Shown here piece by piece: positions 19,850-30,179 of a DNA stretch of 64,000 nt. The position numbers and the translations under genes were made by a program. The stretch spans positions 1 through 64,000 of the forward strand of contig JAAEAF010001949.1 in NCBI GenBank assembly GCA_011037195.1, written 5' to 3'. The notes under the pieces were generated by a model. That model ran no database searches. It was not told the DNA's origin and saw nothing but the letters and a program-made list of their open reading frames with translations. Numbering within the stretch: position 1 is the stretch's first letter; every line of letters starts with the position of its first letter. The stretch is from Triatoma infestans. Its lineage: Eukaryota > Arthropoda > Insecta > Hemiptera > Reduviidae.

Positions 19850-20400
19850 AATGAAACCGTAGGGGTAGGAGGAGAGAAATTTCCCAGCGGTAGCATTCTC
19901 TACGGGATCCAGTAGCATTGATCAATCCCGAAGGAATTCTCAGGGCCACTGGCTTTCAAACGGCGTGGTGGATTGTCAGTGATGGTAGTGGAGGCTAGAG
20001 ACTGTACAAAGGGATCAGAGCAAAAGGAGAGAGTAGTATGATATTTTGTCTTGGCAAGTTGCTGTACGAAAGGGATGTTTAGGTCATAATGGAGCGTAAC
20101 GTTTAAGACGTAGAAAGAAGCATCAACTATCTGTCGAAGTAGCTTAGATTGGAATGTCTGAATGGTACGTAAGTTTGTAGGTTTATCTGAACCCCACAAT
20201 TCAAGTTCATAAAACCCAAATTGGTTTGATTATAGAAATATTTATCAGTATTTTGAGTTCTGTAGGTAATTTGGATCGTCTCCCGATAAGTCTGTAAAGA
20301 ACTTTTGGTTCTTTTAGCCACAGTGCTTGTCTTTTAAGCCTTGTGTGCGGCTTCTACGTTAGTATTTTGTTAATGAAGGGCTCAAGATTGAGCACCAAAT
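19850..20400 (-). pseudogene. Jockey-like LINE remnant, end of RT ORF
   Basis: Minus-strand frames at 19900-20199 and upstream read FQSKLLRQIVDASFYV, TLHYDLNIPFVQQLA and NPPRRLK; with a frameshift, the preceding region reads YRLIGRRSKL. This is the RT thumb and C-terminal part of Jockey-clade ORF2, and it aligns with the better preserved copy at 58.6-58.97 kb (FQSKILRTVVDAPFYVSN-type block). Frameshifts and stops make it inactive; the 5' part is missing. Confidence 0.8.
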
Positions 20401-21270
20401 CTGTTAAGGGGAGGAGGATTGTGATTGACGAAGAGTGGGGGGACAGGAACCCCGCCGGAAGTATCAAAATTTAACTTATTAAACAAAAAAAAATGAACAA
20501 AATTATTTACATTTTTAAATGATGATTATTCCGGCAATGGCCATTTATATTTTTTATCAGTGAATCGAATATCCAACTGTATAACCTTAAAAATACAATT
20601 CTCAGATGTTAATAAATACCAAACAGTGCAGATTCTTATTTCATATTGGTTGGAAATTAAATGAAACAATGTAAATAATGGTAATTACATAAGTCACACA
20701 CGTAAATAAATCGATGTAAGGAATATCAATGTTAAATCAGTATTTTTTTTTTTTTGTTAATAATTGAAATACAATGAACACGACATGAATGTGTATGTTT
20801 ATTTTTGTCAGTTTTTTCTTTTCTTTTCATTTACGTAATTTCAGAATCAATTTGGGATATTTGGGAAGGATATTGAAAACGGAGTACTGTAAACTCTAAA
20901 TGCACGACAATCCATGCTATTGAGATTTAAACTCCGTAATTAAACTCTTTTTTATTTTTTTATTTTTTTTTTTTATAAAAATGCAATAAAATCAGATTTT
21001 GTTTTTCTTCCCATTCTCATATAATTTTGTAAAAAATGTTTTCTTATTTTCATATAAAATTTTTCAACTATATTTTAAATATAGCTGTATATGATATAAT
21101 ATTTTACTTATTTTTTTTACCAAACATATTTCTCTTTACTTTCATTTTCTTTTTTAATTTTATCTGTCCTTGTTTCCCCATACCCCACACACACAAATTA
21201 AGCCCGCCCTACTTATAGAATAAATTATTATTTGTGCTAGCCAAAGAGGTTTCATTTAAAAAGAAAAAAA
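20401..21270. other. AT-rich DNA, nothing recognised
   Basis: Poly-T tracts and short chance frames only. Confidence 0.5.
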
Positions 21271-21276
21271 ACAGGC

Positions 21277-21478
21277 AAAGTAATGCCTATTTTTTCAGCC
21301 AACTTTAACGTCCAACTACCAACTTAGATATCACGTTGTGACGAGGGGCGGAAAGCACCTACTTTACCATTAATATTTGTTTTTTAAACGAATATAAAAA
21401 ATTTAACAGTTATAAAGCGGGACTCGAACTGAGATCCTCCTAGTTACAAGTCCACGCTCATAACCACTACACTACATG
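21277..21478 (-). mobile_element. SINE-B copy
   Basis: Minus-strand SINE-B: head complement TCCACGCTCATAACCACTAC, B-box complement GGGACTCGAACTG, and tail complement AATGCCTATTTTTTCAG and TTAACGTCCAACTACC. Moderately diverged. Confidence 0.85.
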
Positions 21479-21554
21479 TATTTTATCAGTTAATACAAAT
21501 TTGTTTTTTTCTAATTATAAAAGTTAAACGTCAAAAAGATGATGTAATATTATA

Positions 21555-22345
21555 TAAAACTTAGCTAACCCGACCACGCTTCGCTGTGGCTCACTCTAAT
21601 TTTTAGGCTTAACCATGCATGATTTTGATAATTTGTTTCGATGCCCTGCCTACTAATTCTTCTTTTGAATGTACAATGTTGCAGAAATTAGATGAGAAGG
21701 TGATTTTTTCCCGTTTCCGGATCTGTTGGAGCAGTGCCGTTACCGAGTTCGAATAATTGTCTTGAAAATATGGCGGCTGTTGGATCGTTTTGAAGTTGAA
21801 CTCTCATATTCGTTGTTAAATGAATTTTTTTTACTGTGCTCCAAAAGGCTGAATATTTCAAGCAGGCATGCAATTCATCAACTGATGTTGAGCGAGGTAT
21901 CTCTGGAAACGTTTGCCTGTGAAGTGCATGTTTAAGTCTGACAGTTTAAGAGAAGAATGCGCTGTTCTACCCCCCTTCCATCAACGTAGCAGCAATACCT
22001 GAAGAAGCAAGTGCTAACGCAATATGGCCGTTTGAACGGATTTTAGCTCGGAATTTCCCGTTTCCGTGGGAACTTCGGAATAGAGGTACTTATAAGTAGT
22101 TGAGAAAGAGGTTCAGAGAGTGAGCCACCATCGCAACGCGTCTGAGTCTGTCTATTTCTGCCAACCTCGCGAAACGCTCGGAGAAGTTCCCGTTTCCGTG
22201 GGAACTTCGAAGAAAAAAGTATATATATACACTCTTATATAGAAATGCAACGTTGTGTAAAAATTTCAAGTCAATTCATCGACTAATTTTCGAGTTTTGC
22301 GGCCACAAACATGTATGCGGCTGAATTTTTATTTATATAGATTAT
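21555..22345 (+). repeat. Dispersed-repeat-like unit with two GTTCCC hairpins
   Basis: Begins near AACCCGACCACGCTTCGCTG and ends near ATTTATATAGATTA, an end pattern that recalls widespread arthropod repeats, but no second copy is in the window. Locally GC-richer. It contains CCCGTTTCCGTGGGAACTTC at about 22057 and 22192; the second forms a perfect GAAGTTCCC/GGGAACTTC hairpin. Small open frames (69 and 61 codons) show no domain. Whether it is a Helitron, SINE-like retroposon or other is unresolved. Confidence 0.4.
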
Positions 22346-23578
22346 TATAAATAATATTGTGATTAAATAATCCAGGACAAATCTGACATATTGACAGGGT
22401 GTAAAAATATAATACATGAGATAGGTAAATTGCATTGGCTAGTTATGTTCGGACGTACACAAACATAACCAAATTACAAAACTTAAACGTCTTCTGCTAA
22501 TGAGATAATATATATCTTAATATCTTTTTTTTTTTTTCTAATTTTTAAATGACCTCTTTAAAAGAAATTTTTGAATTTAATATTAACAATAAAACAAGCA
22601 CTTCATCGGCTAAAGCAAGAAAACGTTGTGTATGTAACACGATGTACTGTAACACTGTTGGCTAGTTATGTAGTGGCATCTAAAAATCCAAACTAATGAT
22701 GAGATTAGAGAATTCAAAGATAGATAGGAAGTATGCGAGAGAGGAATTTTTTCCTAATATTTCCTTCATTATAGATCTGATACTAGATGAAAGAAAATTT
22801 AAAAACAACCAATTCAGATTTATTTATAGATCATTATTATTTTGAAGTCATCTAATATTATTTTTAAACTCAATTTGTTCAACTGAAAATTGAAAAAAAA
22901 AAAAAAAAAGTCGATAGAGTATTTGAAATAAATTTTTATCTTCAGCAAAAGAGATCACAGGGATTTGTTTGGAAAATAAAATAACTCATAACTTTATATA
23001 GGCCTTCAATTAACATTCCTAGTTTTACTAACTTCCTTTTTAACTTTGTATTAAAAGTGATATTATAAGGAATAAACACTTTGAATACTCTTATTTAATA
23101 TTATTATTTCAAACAAGTAAAACTTTTAAAAAATGTGTTTAGGTTTATTTTTAGAGAAAAGTTTAAAAAAAAAAAATACATTACACTCGAAAAGGTAAGA
23201 GACCTGAAGTGGTCTTTTGTACCAAAATAAGAATATTTGTTCAACTTCATATTTGAGGTAAAAAAAAAAAAAAAAAAACTATTCTTGTATTTTATGGCAA
23301 TATGCCAGTATTCATCTCTGGACACGGTAAATTTTACAACAGAGCAATAGCGTTTTTAAGTTCTTAATTTTTTTTTTAATATCATTTTATGTTTTAAACA
23401 ATTTATTTTTCATTTTTTGCAAAACACATACTTTGTTTGCAATATGCTGAATGGTATTGTTAGAATGGAAACGGTTTTTATTTTAAAATGATTAAAATTG
23501 ATTTATTAATCAATTTAGTTATTTTGTTTGATTTTTTTCGATCAAGATTTTTAAAATAAAAGTATATTATTTAAAATA
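22346..23578. other. AT-rich DNA, nothing recognised
   Basis: Poly-A runs near 22892 and 23260. No coding pattern. Confidence 0.5.
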
Positions 23579-24126
23579 TACGAGGTTTATGTTTATCTGA
23601 ACTAAGGAGGGATAATAAATAAACACAAAATTTAATGGATTTTTATATATAAGTATTTTTTAATTATTTTCCTTGACGTTTCGGAATGAATCATCCGTTC
23701 CACAATAAGGTATCTTGTAATGTGCAGACTGTTGGAAGAAATTATTATAATAGTTAGACTTATTATAAATAAAACAATTTTAAGTTATGAGATATATCTT
23801 TAAAATTTTGATTTTATAGTCATGTTGAGGCGGAATTTTTGAAGGTCAGATGACCATAAAAGGACACAATTAGGAAACTAGAATACCCGTTATAATTACA
23901 ATAAATGGAATTTTCATCTCTTCCATTCTTCCATGGGTGGAATATATATATATTCTAATATTTTGTAAGTTTCAACTCTTCCAAAATATGATACTAATAT
24001 TATTTACAGAAGAATGAGTTTTGGATCTATTTTATCTATTCATATTAATTATTTAAATAAAATATGTATATTTCTTTGTTTATTTGTCATCCCTCCTCAG
24101 TTCAGATAAACATACAACTCGTAGAA
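23579..24126. mobile_element. Inverted-repeat element of about 550 bp
   Basis: The first about 45 bp (ACGAGGTTTATGTTTATCTG, then AAGGAGGGAT) are the inverse of the last about 45 bp (ATCCCTCCTCAGTTCAGATA, then ACTCGT). It holds one GAAACGTC motif (minus strand, 23672-23711). Parts of the interior (AGAATACCC...ACAATAAATGGAATTTTC) and the right end (AGAAGATTTCAATT) resemble LTR-3 at 25.5-26.18 kb. It has no coding capacity. Confidence 0.6.
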
Positions 24127-24900
24127 GATTTCAATTTCAATACCTATCATCCCAATTCTTAAAATATCAATTATCATAAAGCATTCACAAAACGCGTTCT
24201 TACCTTTAGCCACTCTAAATTTCACGAAAAGAACATAAATATCCTGTCCAAGCTTTTTTCATAATAATGGTTATCCTAAACCTTTATGTAAAAAAAAAAA
24301 TCTTTGAATTGCCTCATAACAGTAGTATTTTGCCCAATATTTTGGATAATAACCAAATTTCATCTATAAATCCCAATTCCACTTCTATTCCGAAATATAT
24401 CTCCTTTCCTTGTAAAAGAAACCTATCGGAAAAAATTTCCAAAATCCTCAGACCATATAACCTCATCCTAGCACATAAAACAACCAATACAATTTACCAA
24501 CTTTTCACTAAATTAAAACATCCCACCCCGACCAGAATTACAATCAAACATTATTTATAAAATAAATTGCCAACAATGTTCAGCCACATATATAGGTCAG
24601 ACGAAAGAATATTTAAAAAAAACAGGTTATACCAACACGGCTATGACTGTAGAAAAAAACAAACCAAATTCTGAAAACATTACAGCACTCAATAAACATT
24701 ATAATGAAAAAAAAGAGACAAAAGTTTGATTTTTCTAACACCAGTATTTTGGCATCTGAACCTAATAGAAGAAAACAACTTTTTGGAAATACTACATATA
24801 AAAAAAACAAAACAGAATAATTCTATTAACTCAGGACAGATACTAACAATCTCTCTACTATTTTTCATAACCTCATTTCCTAATCCCTGACTCTGTGTTT
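24127..24900 (+). pseudogene. Penelope-like element, RT C-terminus and GIY-YIG endonuclease
   Basis: A broken frame before 24267 gives an NGYP block. The frame at 24267-24560 reads FPCKRNLSEKISKILRPYNL and AHKTTNTIYQLFTKLK, a pattern of the linker after the RT in Penelope-like ORFs. From 24555 another frame gives NCQQCSATYIGQTKEYLK, the YIG part of a GIY-YIG endonuclease with its preceding Cys pair. Later frameshifts and stops follow (ASEPNRRK-type tail near 24755). The product is not functional. Downstream at 25.07 kb lies a GAAACGTT motif of the kind placed in pseudo-LTRs. Confidence 0.8.
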
Positions 24901-25068
24901 TCCCAATAGTCCTCTCTTTCTACTAGTCCCATTATAACTATACCTGCCGCTGTTCACTGTGGTTCTTATGTTCATCATTCTCTGTGGTGTTGCAGTGTTT
25001 CCACCTATTTATTTTCCAATAATATAATGTAAAGTGTCATGTTCTGAAGTTAAAATTTCTTGTTTTTA

Positions 25069-25108
25069 TGCCTTGAGAAAGACAAGATATTTGTCGAAAC
25101 GTTGGTGT
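25069..25108 (+). ncRNA. Hammerhead-related GAAACGTT motif after the Penelope-like ORF
   Basis: GCC, TTGAGAAA, a GACA/TGTC hairpin, GAAACGTT, then GG. It lies about 200 bp after the GIY-YIG remnant, where Penelope-like elements carry hammerhead motifs. The 5' core is TTGAGAAA, not CTGATGA, so activity is doubtful. Confidence 0.35.
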
Positions 25109-25114
25109 GATGGA

Positions 25115-25513
25115 TGCAAGAAATTATATCTATTTTAATTTGAAATATCAAAATTAAGAAGAAAAATGCGAGCTTGTTGGCAAAAAGGGTACACGCAGGT
25201 AGAAGAGTATAGTTACTGGAAAAGTTCATGAACCTTGTTAGCTACCACTTCTTCTCAGAGGGGAAGATTTGAAATAACAATTAGAAGACATTCCTTCAAG
25301 CACAGTTTGGTTGTAGACACCGAGGAGAACACATCAGGACTGTGCCAGTTTTAAGTTATAACATAAGAGTTTATTCCAATTAATTTCAGTATACTTATAA
25401 GCATATTATTGTGATATTTTAAAGTCACTTAATTTCAACTTAGAGAATATATCTATTTTTAACAACAGTGTGATCTCTCGTTTATTTCTAATACTTCACT
25501 CTTATACATATAT
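25115..25513 (-). mobile_element. Repeat E (LTR-like), lower part of a split copy
   Basis: Reverse complement of 48.35-48.70 kb: AAGAGTTTATTCCAATTAAT, AAGTTCATGAACCTTGTTAGC-like block, TTGGCAAAAAGGGTAC. The copy is interrupted at 25514 by solo LTR-3 and resumes at 26187. Confidence 0.75.
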
Positions 25514-26182
25514 TGTAATGTGGAAATCTTGGGGAGAAATGACGAAAAAATACAAATTATGATTTTGTAATTATAAGTAAAATATATTAGTTCAAATGTA
25601 TTTAATATTGATTTATTATTACTTAGTACAATTCAAAGATTGGGTTTTTACGAAGGTTGGGTGAAACAGTGAGGGACAGTTAGAAAGGTAGAATACCTTT
25701 ACTTACAATAAAAGGGAATTTCCCTCTTCTCACTTTCCCCGGGGTGGAGGTACATTATATAAGGTGGACCCTATTAGGGAAGGGTTCAGTTCAAAATTTA
25801 TACCGTAAAAGGAGTGAATTCTGTGATTAGAAAAAGCCATGTTACAGCTGTGAGTGGTGGAAGTGCCCCAAGAAACCCAACCTTCTTCAAGTCAGTAAAT
25901 ATGTAAAATATGTAAGTTTATAAATTTATCCTAAATGACAAGACACTTAATATGTTGTTATATCTCAATATTGTATTTATTAATTTTTGACATATATTGG
26001 TTATCTTAATTACCTATACATTTTGAACCTATATATACTTAGTTGTTTTATCATCCTCTCCAACATCTGTATAAACACAGACCTCACGAGATCCCTTTAG
26101 AGAAGATTTCAATTATGAATTATAATAATTAATTATTAATTAACATATTTAATTTACCCCCCCCAATACAAATCATATTTCA
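25514..26182 (+). mobile_element. Solo LTR-3 (669 bp) nested in repeat E
   Basis: Starts TGTAATGTGGAAATC and ends ATATTTCA. The target duplication ATAT is at 25510-25513 and 26183-26186. Joining the flanks restores the repeat E order seen at 48.29-48.34 kb, confirming insertion. The interior shares AGAATACC, AATTTCCCTCTTCTC and AGAAGATTTCAATTA with the 23.6-24.1 kb element. Confidence 0.85.
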
Positions 26183-26186
26183 ATAT

Positions 26187-26280
26187 ACTTACAAGCCCTT
26201 TTACTAAACCGCTCACGCTACAAGCTACCAGCACACAAACACAACAACTTCACCAATAACATTTCATTGGCCAAAATATG
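26187..26280 (-). mobile_element. Repeat E, upper part of the split copy
   Basis: Complement of the 48.23-48.30 kb block: ACAAGCCCTTTTACTAAACC and GCTCACGCTACAAGCTACC. Confidence 0.75.
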
Positions 26281-27789
26281 TTTTTATTTTTTTATTTTTA
26301 GAATACTGAATCTCACCATCCTCTTCCATTATTTTAGTTATTTTCTATTTTGAATTCAATGTTTTACTAATCCGCTCCCCCTAATAAATTACATTTCAGT
26401 CTATATTTCAAATAATGGCAGTCAAATTATTTAGTTTGTTTTTAGAAGAATTAATTTGAAAAATAATATAATCAACTATGGATTTCTATTTTTATTAATT
26501 TTTAAATTTATCTAAATCTAAAAGAGACTATTATGTGGTACGGAAAATGTTATTGAATTTTTAGATACTAAGGTAGCAGGTTACAATATTTGTTTAGATA
26601 AGTAGGTTATATTTGTAAAAATAAGAAATTTTTATTAAATATATTGATACATCGATTTATTGATTTACTTAATCAAACTAGGTGAATCGATTTATCAACA
26701 TACTTAAACAATTGTATCTTTTAGATTTTATTTATGTAAATTAATGTCAGTAAAAAAAAAAAAAAGTCAATAGTTCATTCAATTATTTAAGTAATTTTTT
26801 ACTATTAACAAGATAATTATTTACAAAATAAAAAAAAAAACTGAATAATTTTTTGGTCAATATTTGAAATATAGATACCCTATCAAAGATTGGAATCGTC
26901 TCGAAACGTCTAGGAAATAATTGAAAAAATACTTTTATTTAAAAATTTTGAACTAAAAAAAAAAATCTTACAAAAATAGAAACTAAGAATAATAAGAAAA
27001 CGGCAACAATAAGATGTAAGATAATTTAAATATAAGTATTTAAGACAATATAATATTATTAACTGTGACTGTTTTTATAGTACGAATATAGAAAGTGGTG
27101 AAAGAAATACAATAATTTAAATAACATGTATTTTAAATCGTTCAAATGTGGGACAAATAAATGAAGTATCTATTTTCATAGCCGAAAAGATTCTAAAAAA
27201 AATTTTTGATATCCAAATATTTCAAAAAAATTATTTTGAAAATTAATAAATCAAAAAAAAAAAAAATCTGTGCGCTAAACATGAAAATTAGTGTACATAA
27301 ATAAAGCGGCAATCAAGTATAAAAGCAAACATTACAATTAGCTCTTAACCAACTGCGCTGACAAGCGGTTGTAGTAGATTTGATCTCATACTATTTATGT
27401 AACAAGAAAGGGAATTGTTGTAAAAGGCAACACTGTATTATTTACTAGTAAAAACATTGCCAGTCATTCTGTAACAATTTCCGGTACATATGTGTATAAT
27501 TATAAATAAACGACATATTATTGACACAAATATTAAAGAGCCCATTACTGAAATGAACGGAAATTCTTATTGAATTAACTTGTTTCTAAATGTATAACTA
27601 TTTGTAAATATTGCAGGGATTCTCTAGGTGAGTCATTAGCACTATTTTTATATTGTTGTTGCATCATTTTTTTTTTTTTTTTTTACTTTCTTTTTCTGCT
27701 CCAAGTATAAAAACAAAAATTGGTTTGCAACATTCACGCGACTTTCTTTTATTTCCGGTAATACAATTACTATGAAATGGACAAATTTA
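26281..27789. other. AT-rich DNA; one GAAACGTC motif
   Basis: No coding trace. The motif at 26879-26914 is listed separately. A weak tRNA-A-box-like run on the minus strand near 27345 is too short to call. Confidence 0.45.
26879..26914 (+). ncRNA. Hammerhead-related GAAACGTC motif
   Basis: CCTA ... CGAAACGTC ... TAGG, with the outer CCTA/TAGG pairing and a weak inner hairpin. The downstream text (GGAAATAATTGAAAAAATAC) is shared with the motifs at 23.67 and 44.89 kb. Confidence 0.3.
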
Positions 27790-27793
27790 CTAT

Positions 27794-28440
27794 TGTAATG
27801 GAATCGTTTGATGTGATTCCTGATGTAGTAGATGTCTTGAAGAGGGCGGAAGTTAGTTGAGAGATTTTGGAAGTTAGTGCATCGAATTATTAATACGGAT
27901 TTTATAAAAATAAACTGTACTTTAACAATAATTTTAACGTATAAATGGTAACTAATAACTAGCAAAATACTTAGGAATAAATAGAAGATAGATAAGTAAT
28001 AAATTAGAATGATAAAATAAACGAACTAAGATGCACTACTAAAAGATAATAAGTTTAAATGAAACTGTGTATAGTCGCGTAAACTGCTGCTCGTGTATAT
28101 AGACGTGTTCGTATGGTCGTATAAGATATAATGATCCTCTCGTTGTATATGATAGAGTTTATATATCGGTGTTGGCCACACTCACACCAAGACATCTGTC
28201 CTAGTGTGCGACCTTCGTAGTTTGCTGACCTTATTTAGGCCAGTGGCCAACCTTATCGGTGCTTGCTTTGATGTAAAGTATTGAAAAGGGCTTTGTTGTA
28301 TGTTTGGCCGGCATTGTCTTGAAGACGGCGGCCTGCTAGGTCGCTGGTTATAAATTGCTCTTTTATTACTGCCATCCTTTGTTAAGATAGCAGCTGGCTG
28401 GAACCACTTTGACATTGGTAAGACTTTCCATGTCATTTCA
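27794..28440 (+). mobile_element. Solo LTR-2, copy 2 (647 bp)
   Basis: TGTAATGGAATCGTTTGATG at the start and CATGTCATTTCA at the end (CATTACA with one change). Flanks CTAT (27790-27793) and CTTT (28441-28444) are a 4-bp duplication with one mismatch. Aligns with 19165-19795. An 84-residue minus-strand frame inside has no domain and is discounted. Confidence 0.9.
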
Positions 28441-28613
28441 CTTTAAACTTGAAGTTTTAACCCAGTTACTCTTATATAAATTAGAGATGGCTCAGGGGGG
28501 AATCAGTTTGGTTAACACTTATAGTTTGGTAATTTATCTGAAGTAATTACAAAATTCAGCGCCGATAACAAACTCAAATTATATCTACAATCTGATGCCA
28601 CATATTTATTAAA

Positions 28614-28644
28614 CCCCCCCCTAAAAGGCAATTTTTAGGGGGGG
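28614..28644. repeat. Strong hairpin (C8 / G7)
   Basis: Eight C, TAAAA, GGCAA, TTTTTA, then seven G: an almost perfect inverted repeat around a 5-base loop. Confidence 0.85.
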
Positions 28645-29600
28645 CAAAATGCTACAAATAAAAGTTACACATATTTAATTGTACAGTAGCATTTCAGGTT
28701 AAAGATAATTTTTATATGATTTTTTTATATAAAAGTAAAAATTAATTTTAAATATATTTTTGTTTTATTTTATTTCAAGGGTGTAAATTAATTATCACCC
28801 TTTGAGAAATTTGTGTTTTGGTCAGAAATAAGAGTTATCCTTTGATTTTTTTTATTGTTTCACTCAAAAAATAAAAATGGAGCCTAAAAATCTCTCAATT
28901 TGGACCATTAAGTTTATTTTTTTTATTCTGGAGATAATGTAGGTAAACTACACCTGCATACAGGTTTTTTGAAATCATATAACGCTCATCTAATTTTACT
29001 AGCTATTTTGGAATCTATAATTATGGATTAGTCTTTTATCCAGTGAGTGATGGTGAAGTTAATTTCCTTGTAACTAAGAATGATCTATTGCGGCCAACTT
29101 TGTAATTGTGTTGGTAATAGAATGTTATCATCTATACAGTGTAACAATGTGTAAGCTACAATAATGAACATGTATTTGATGGTGAAACTACTGTTTGCCA
29201 GAGAGACTTCTTTTAACCAAAACAGTTGTGCACAACAACTACATAAGCACGCCCAAATGTGTATTGTGTAATGATGGAGTAACGATCGCATATAATTCAT
29301 CTTGTAATTTGATAGAGAAAGAAAACACGAATCTAATTGTTTCAGGAACATGATGTTGCAGTGTAATTTTTAAAAAATCGGTTGAGAGAAGCACTTCCTA
29401 AGTGGTCAAAATTGAGAGATATGCGAGTGCTGTTGTTGTAACCAGTTCCCGCTTAGATTCTGCTGCATATGGCGGCATTGTATGAATTTCCTAGAAATAT
29501 CATAGTGAAAGCTACATTTTATTATTGAAACCGAAAGCTGTGATCTGAAAACTACTAGAGATAAGGCTTTCATACTTATGCTGTTCATTCATACATCTGT
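28645..29600. other. No recognisable gene
   Basis: AT-rich with scattered short frames. No repeat match elsewhere in the window was noticed. Confidence 0.45.
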
Positions 29601-29785
29601 AGGGGTTTTGGTCAAACCCCCACCACTCATCCACTCTAGCGGAGAGAAACAGCCCCTCTCGCAAAGAGAGGACGAGGCTCGGCCAGTGGGGATGATGTAG
29701 GGGTTTTGGTGAACCCTCCACCACTCATCCACTCTAGCGGAGAGAAACAGCCCCTCTCGCACAGAGAGGAGAGGACTCGGCCAGT
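29601..29785. repeat. 98-bp tandem repeat, two copies
   Basis: AGGGGTTTTGGT starts units at 29601 and 29699. Both contain CCACCACTCATCCACTCTAG and CGGAGAGAAACAGCCCCTCT. The second ends in a (TA)n run. Confidence 0.9.
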
Positions 29786-29813
29786 ATATATATATATATA
29801 TATATATATATAA
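29785..29813. repeat. (TA)n microsatellite
   Basis: About 14 TA units directly after the 98-bp repeat. Confidence 0.9.
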
Positions 29814-29814
29814 G

Positions 29815-30065
29815 AGATGGACAGTCAGGGAATCATTCTGTTAAATTCAGTTTTACACATCAGACATCATTCTGTTGATTTACACATATCATTTTAGCCA
29901 CGTCAGTCTGTCAGTTCAGTTCAGTTCTAAACTCTACAGTGTAAAGTCCTTGGCAGTCAGTCATATACATATATATCAAATTATATATCTTAATCCGTCT
30001 TAAGGTGTTATTTATCACATCAAGCATCTTCAACCAACATCTCCTCACAACACCCTTACACATCC
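29815..30065 (+). repeat. LTR-4-like R/U5 fragment
   Basis: GTCAGTTCAGTTCAG run, then ACAGTGTAAAGTCCTTGGCAGTC, the landmark common to LTR-4 copies, and a C/T-rich tail. Ends not defined. Confidence 0.4.
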
Positions 30066-30179
30066 TTAACAATAATTTCAATCCAATATGGTTGCGCTAT
30101 GTGTTCACGGATTAATTAGTGAAATAGCATCAGTGGGGCTAGTTGTTACACTTGGTTGAAGCATGCTCTTACAGTGTAA

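Noticed and set aside
27325..27370. tRNA-like A-box on the minus strand (CAGCGCAGTTGGTTAAGAGC)
   Set aside because: No B box at the proper distance and no fold; could be a SINE scrap but is too short to call.
29601..29785. CRISPR-like repeat array
   Set aside because: Only two 98-bp units, no spacer structure; eukaryotic context.
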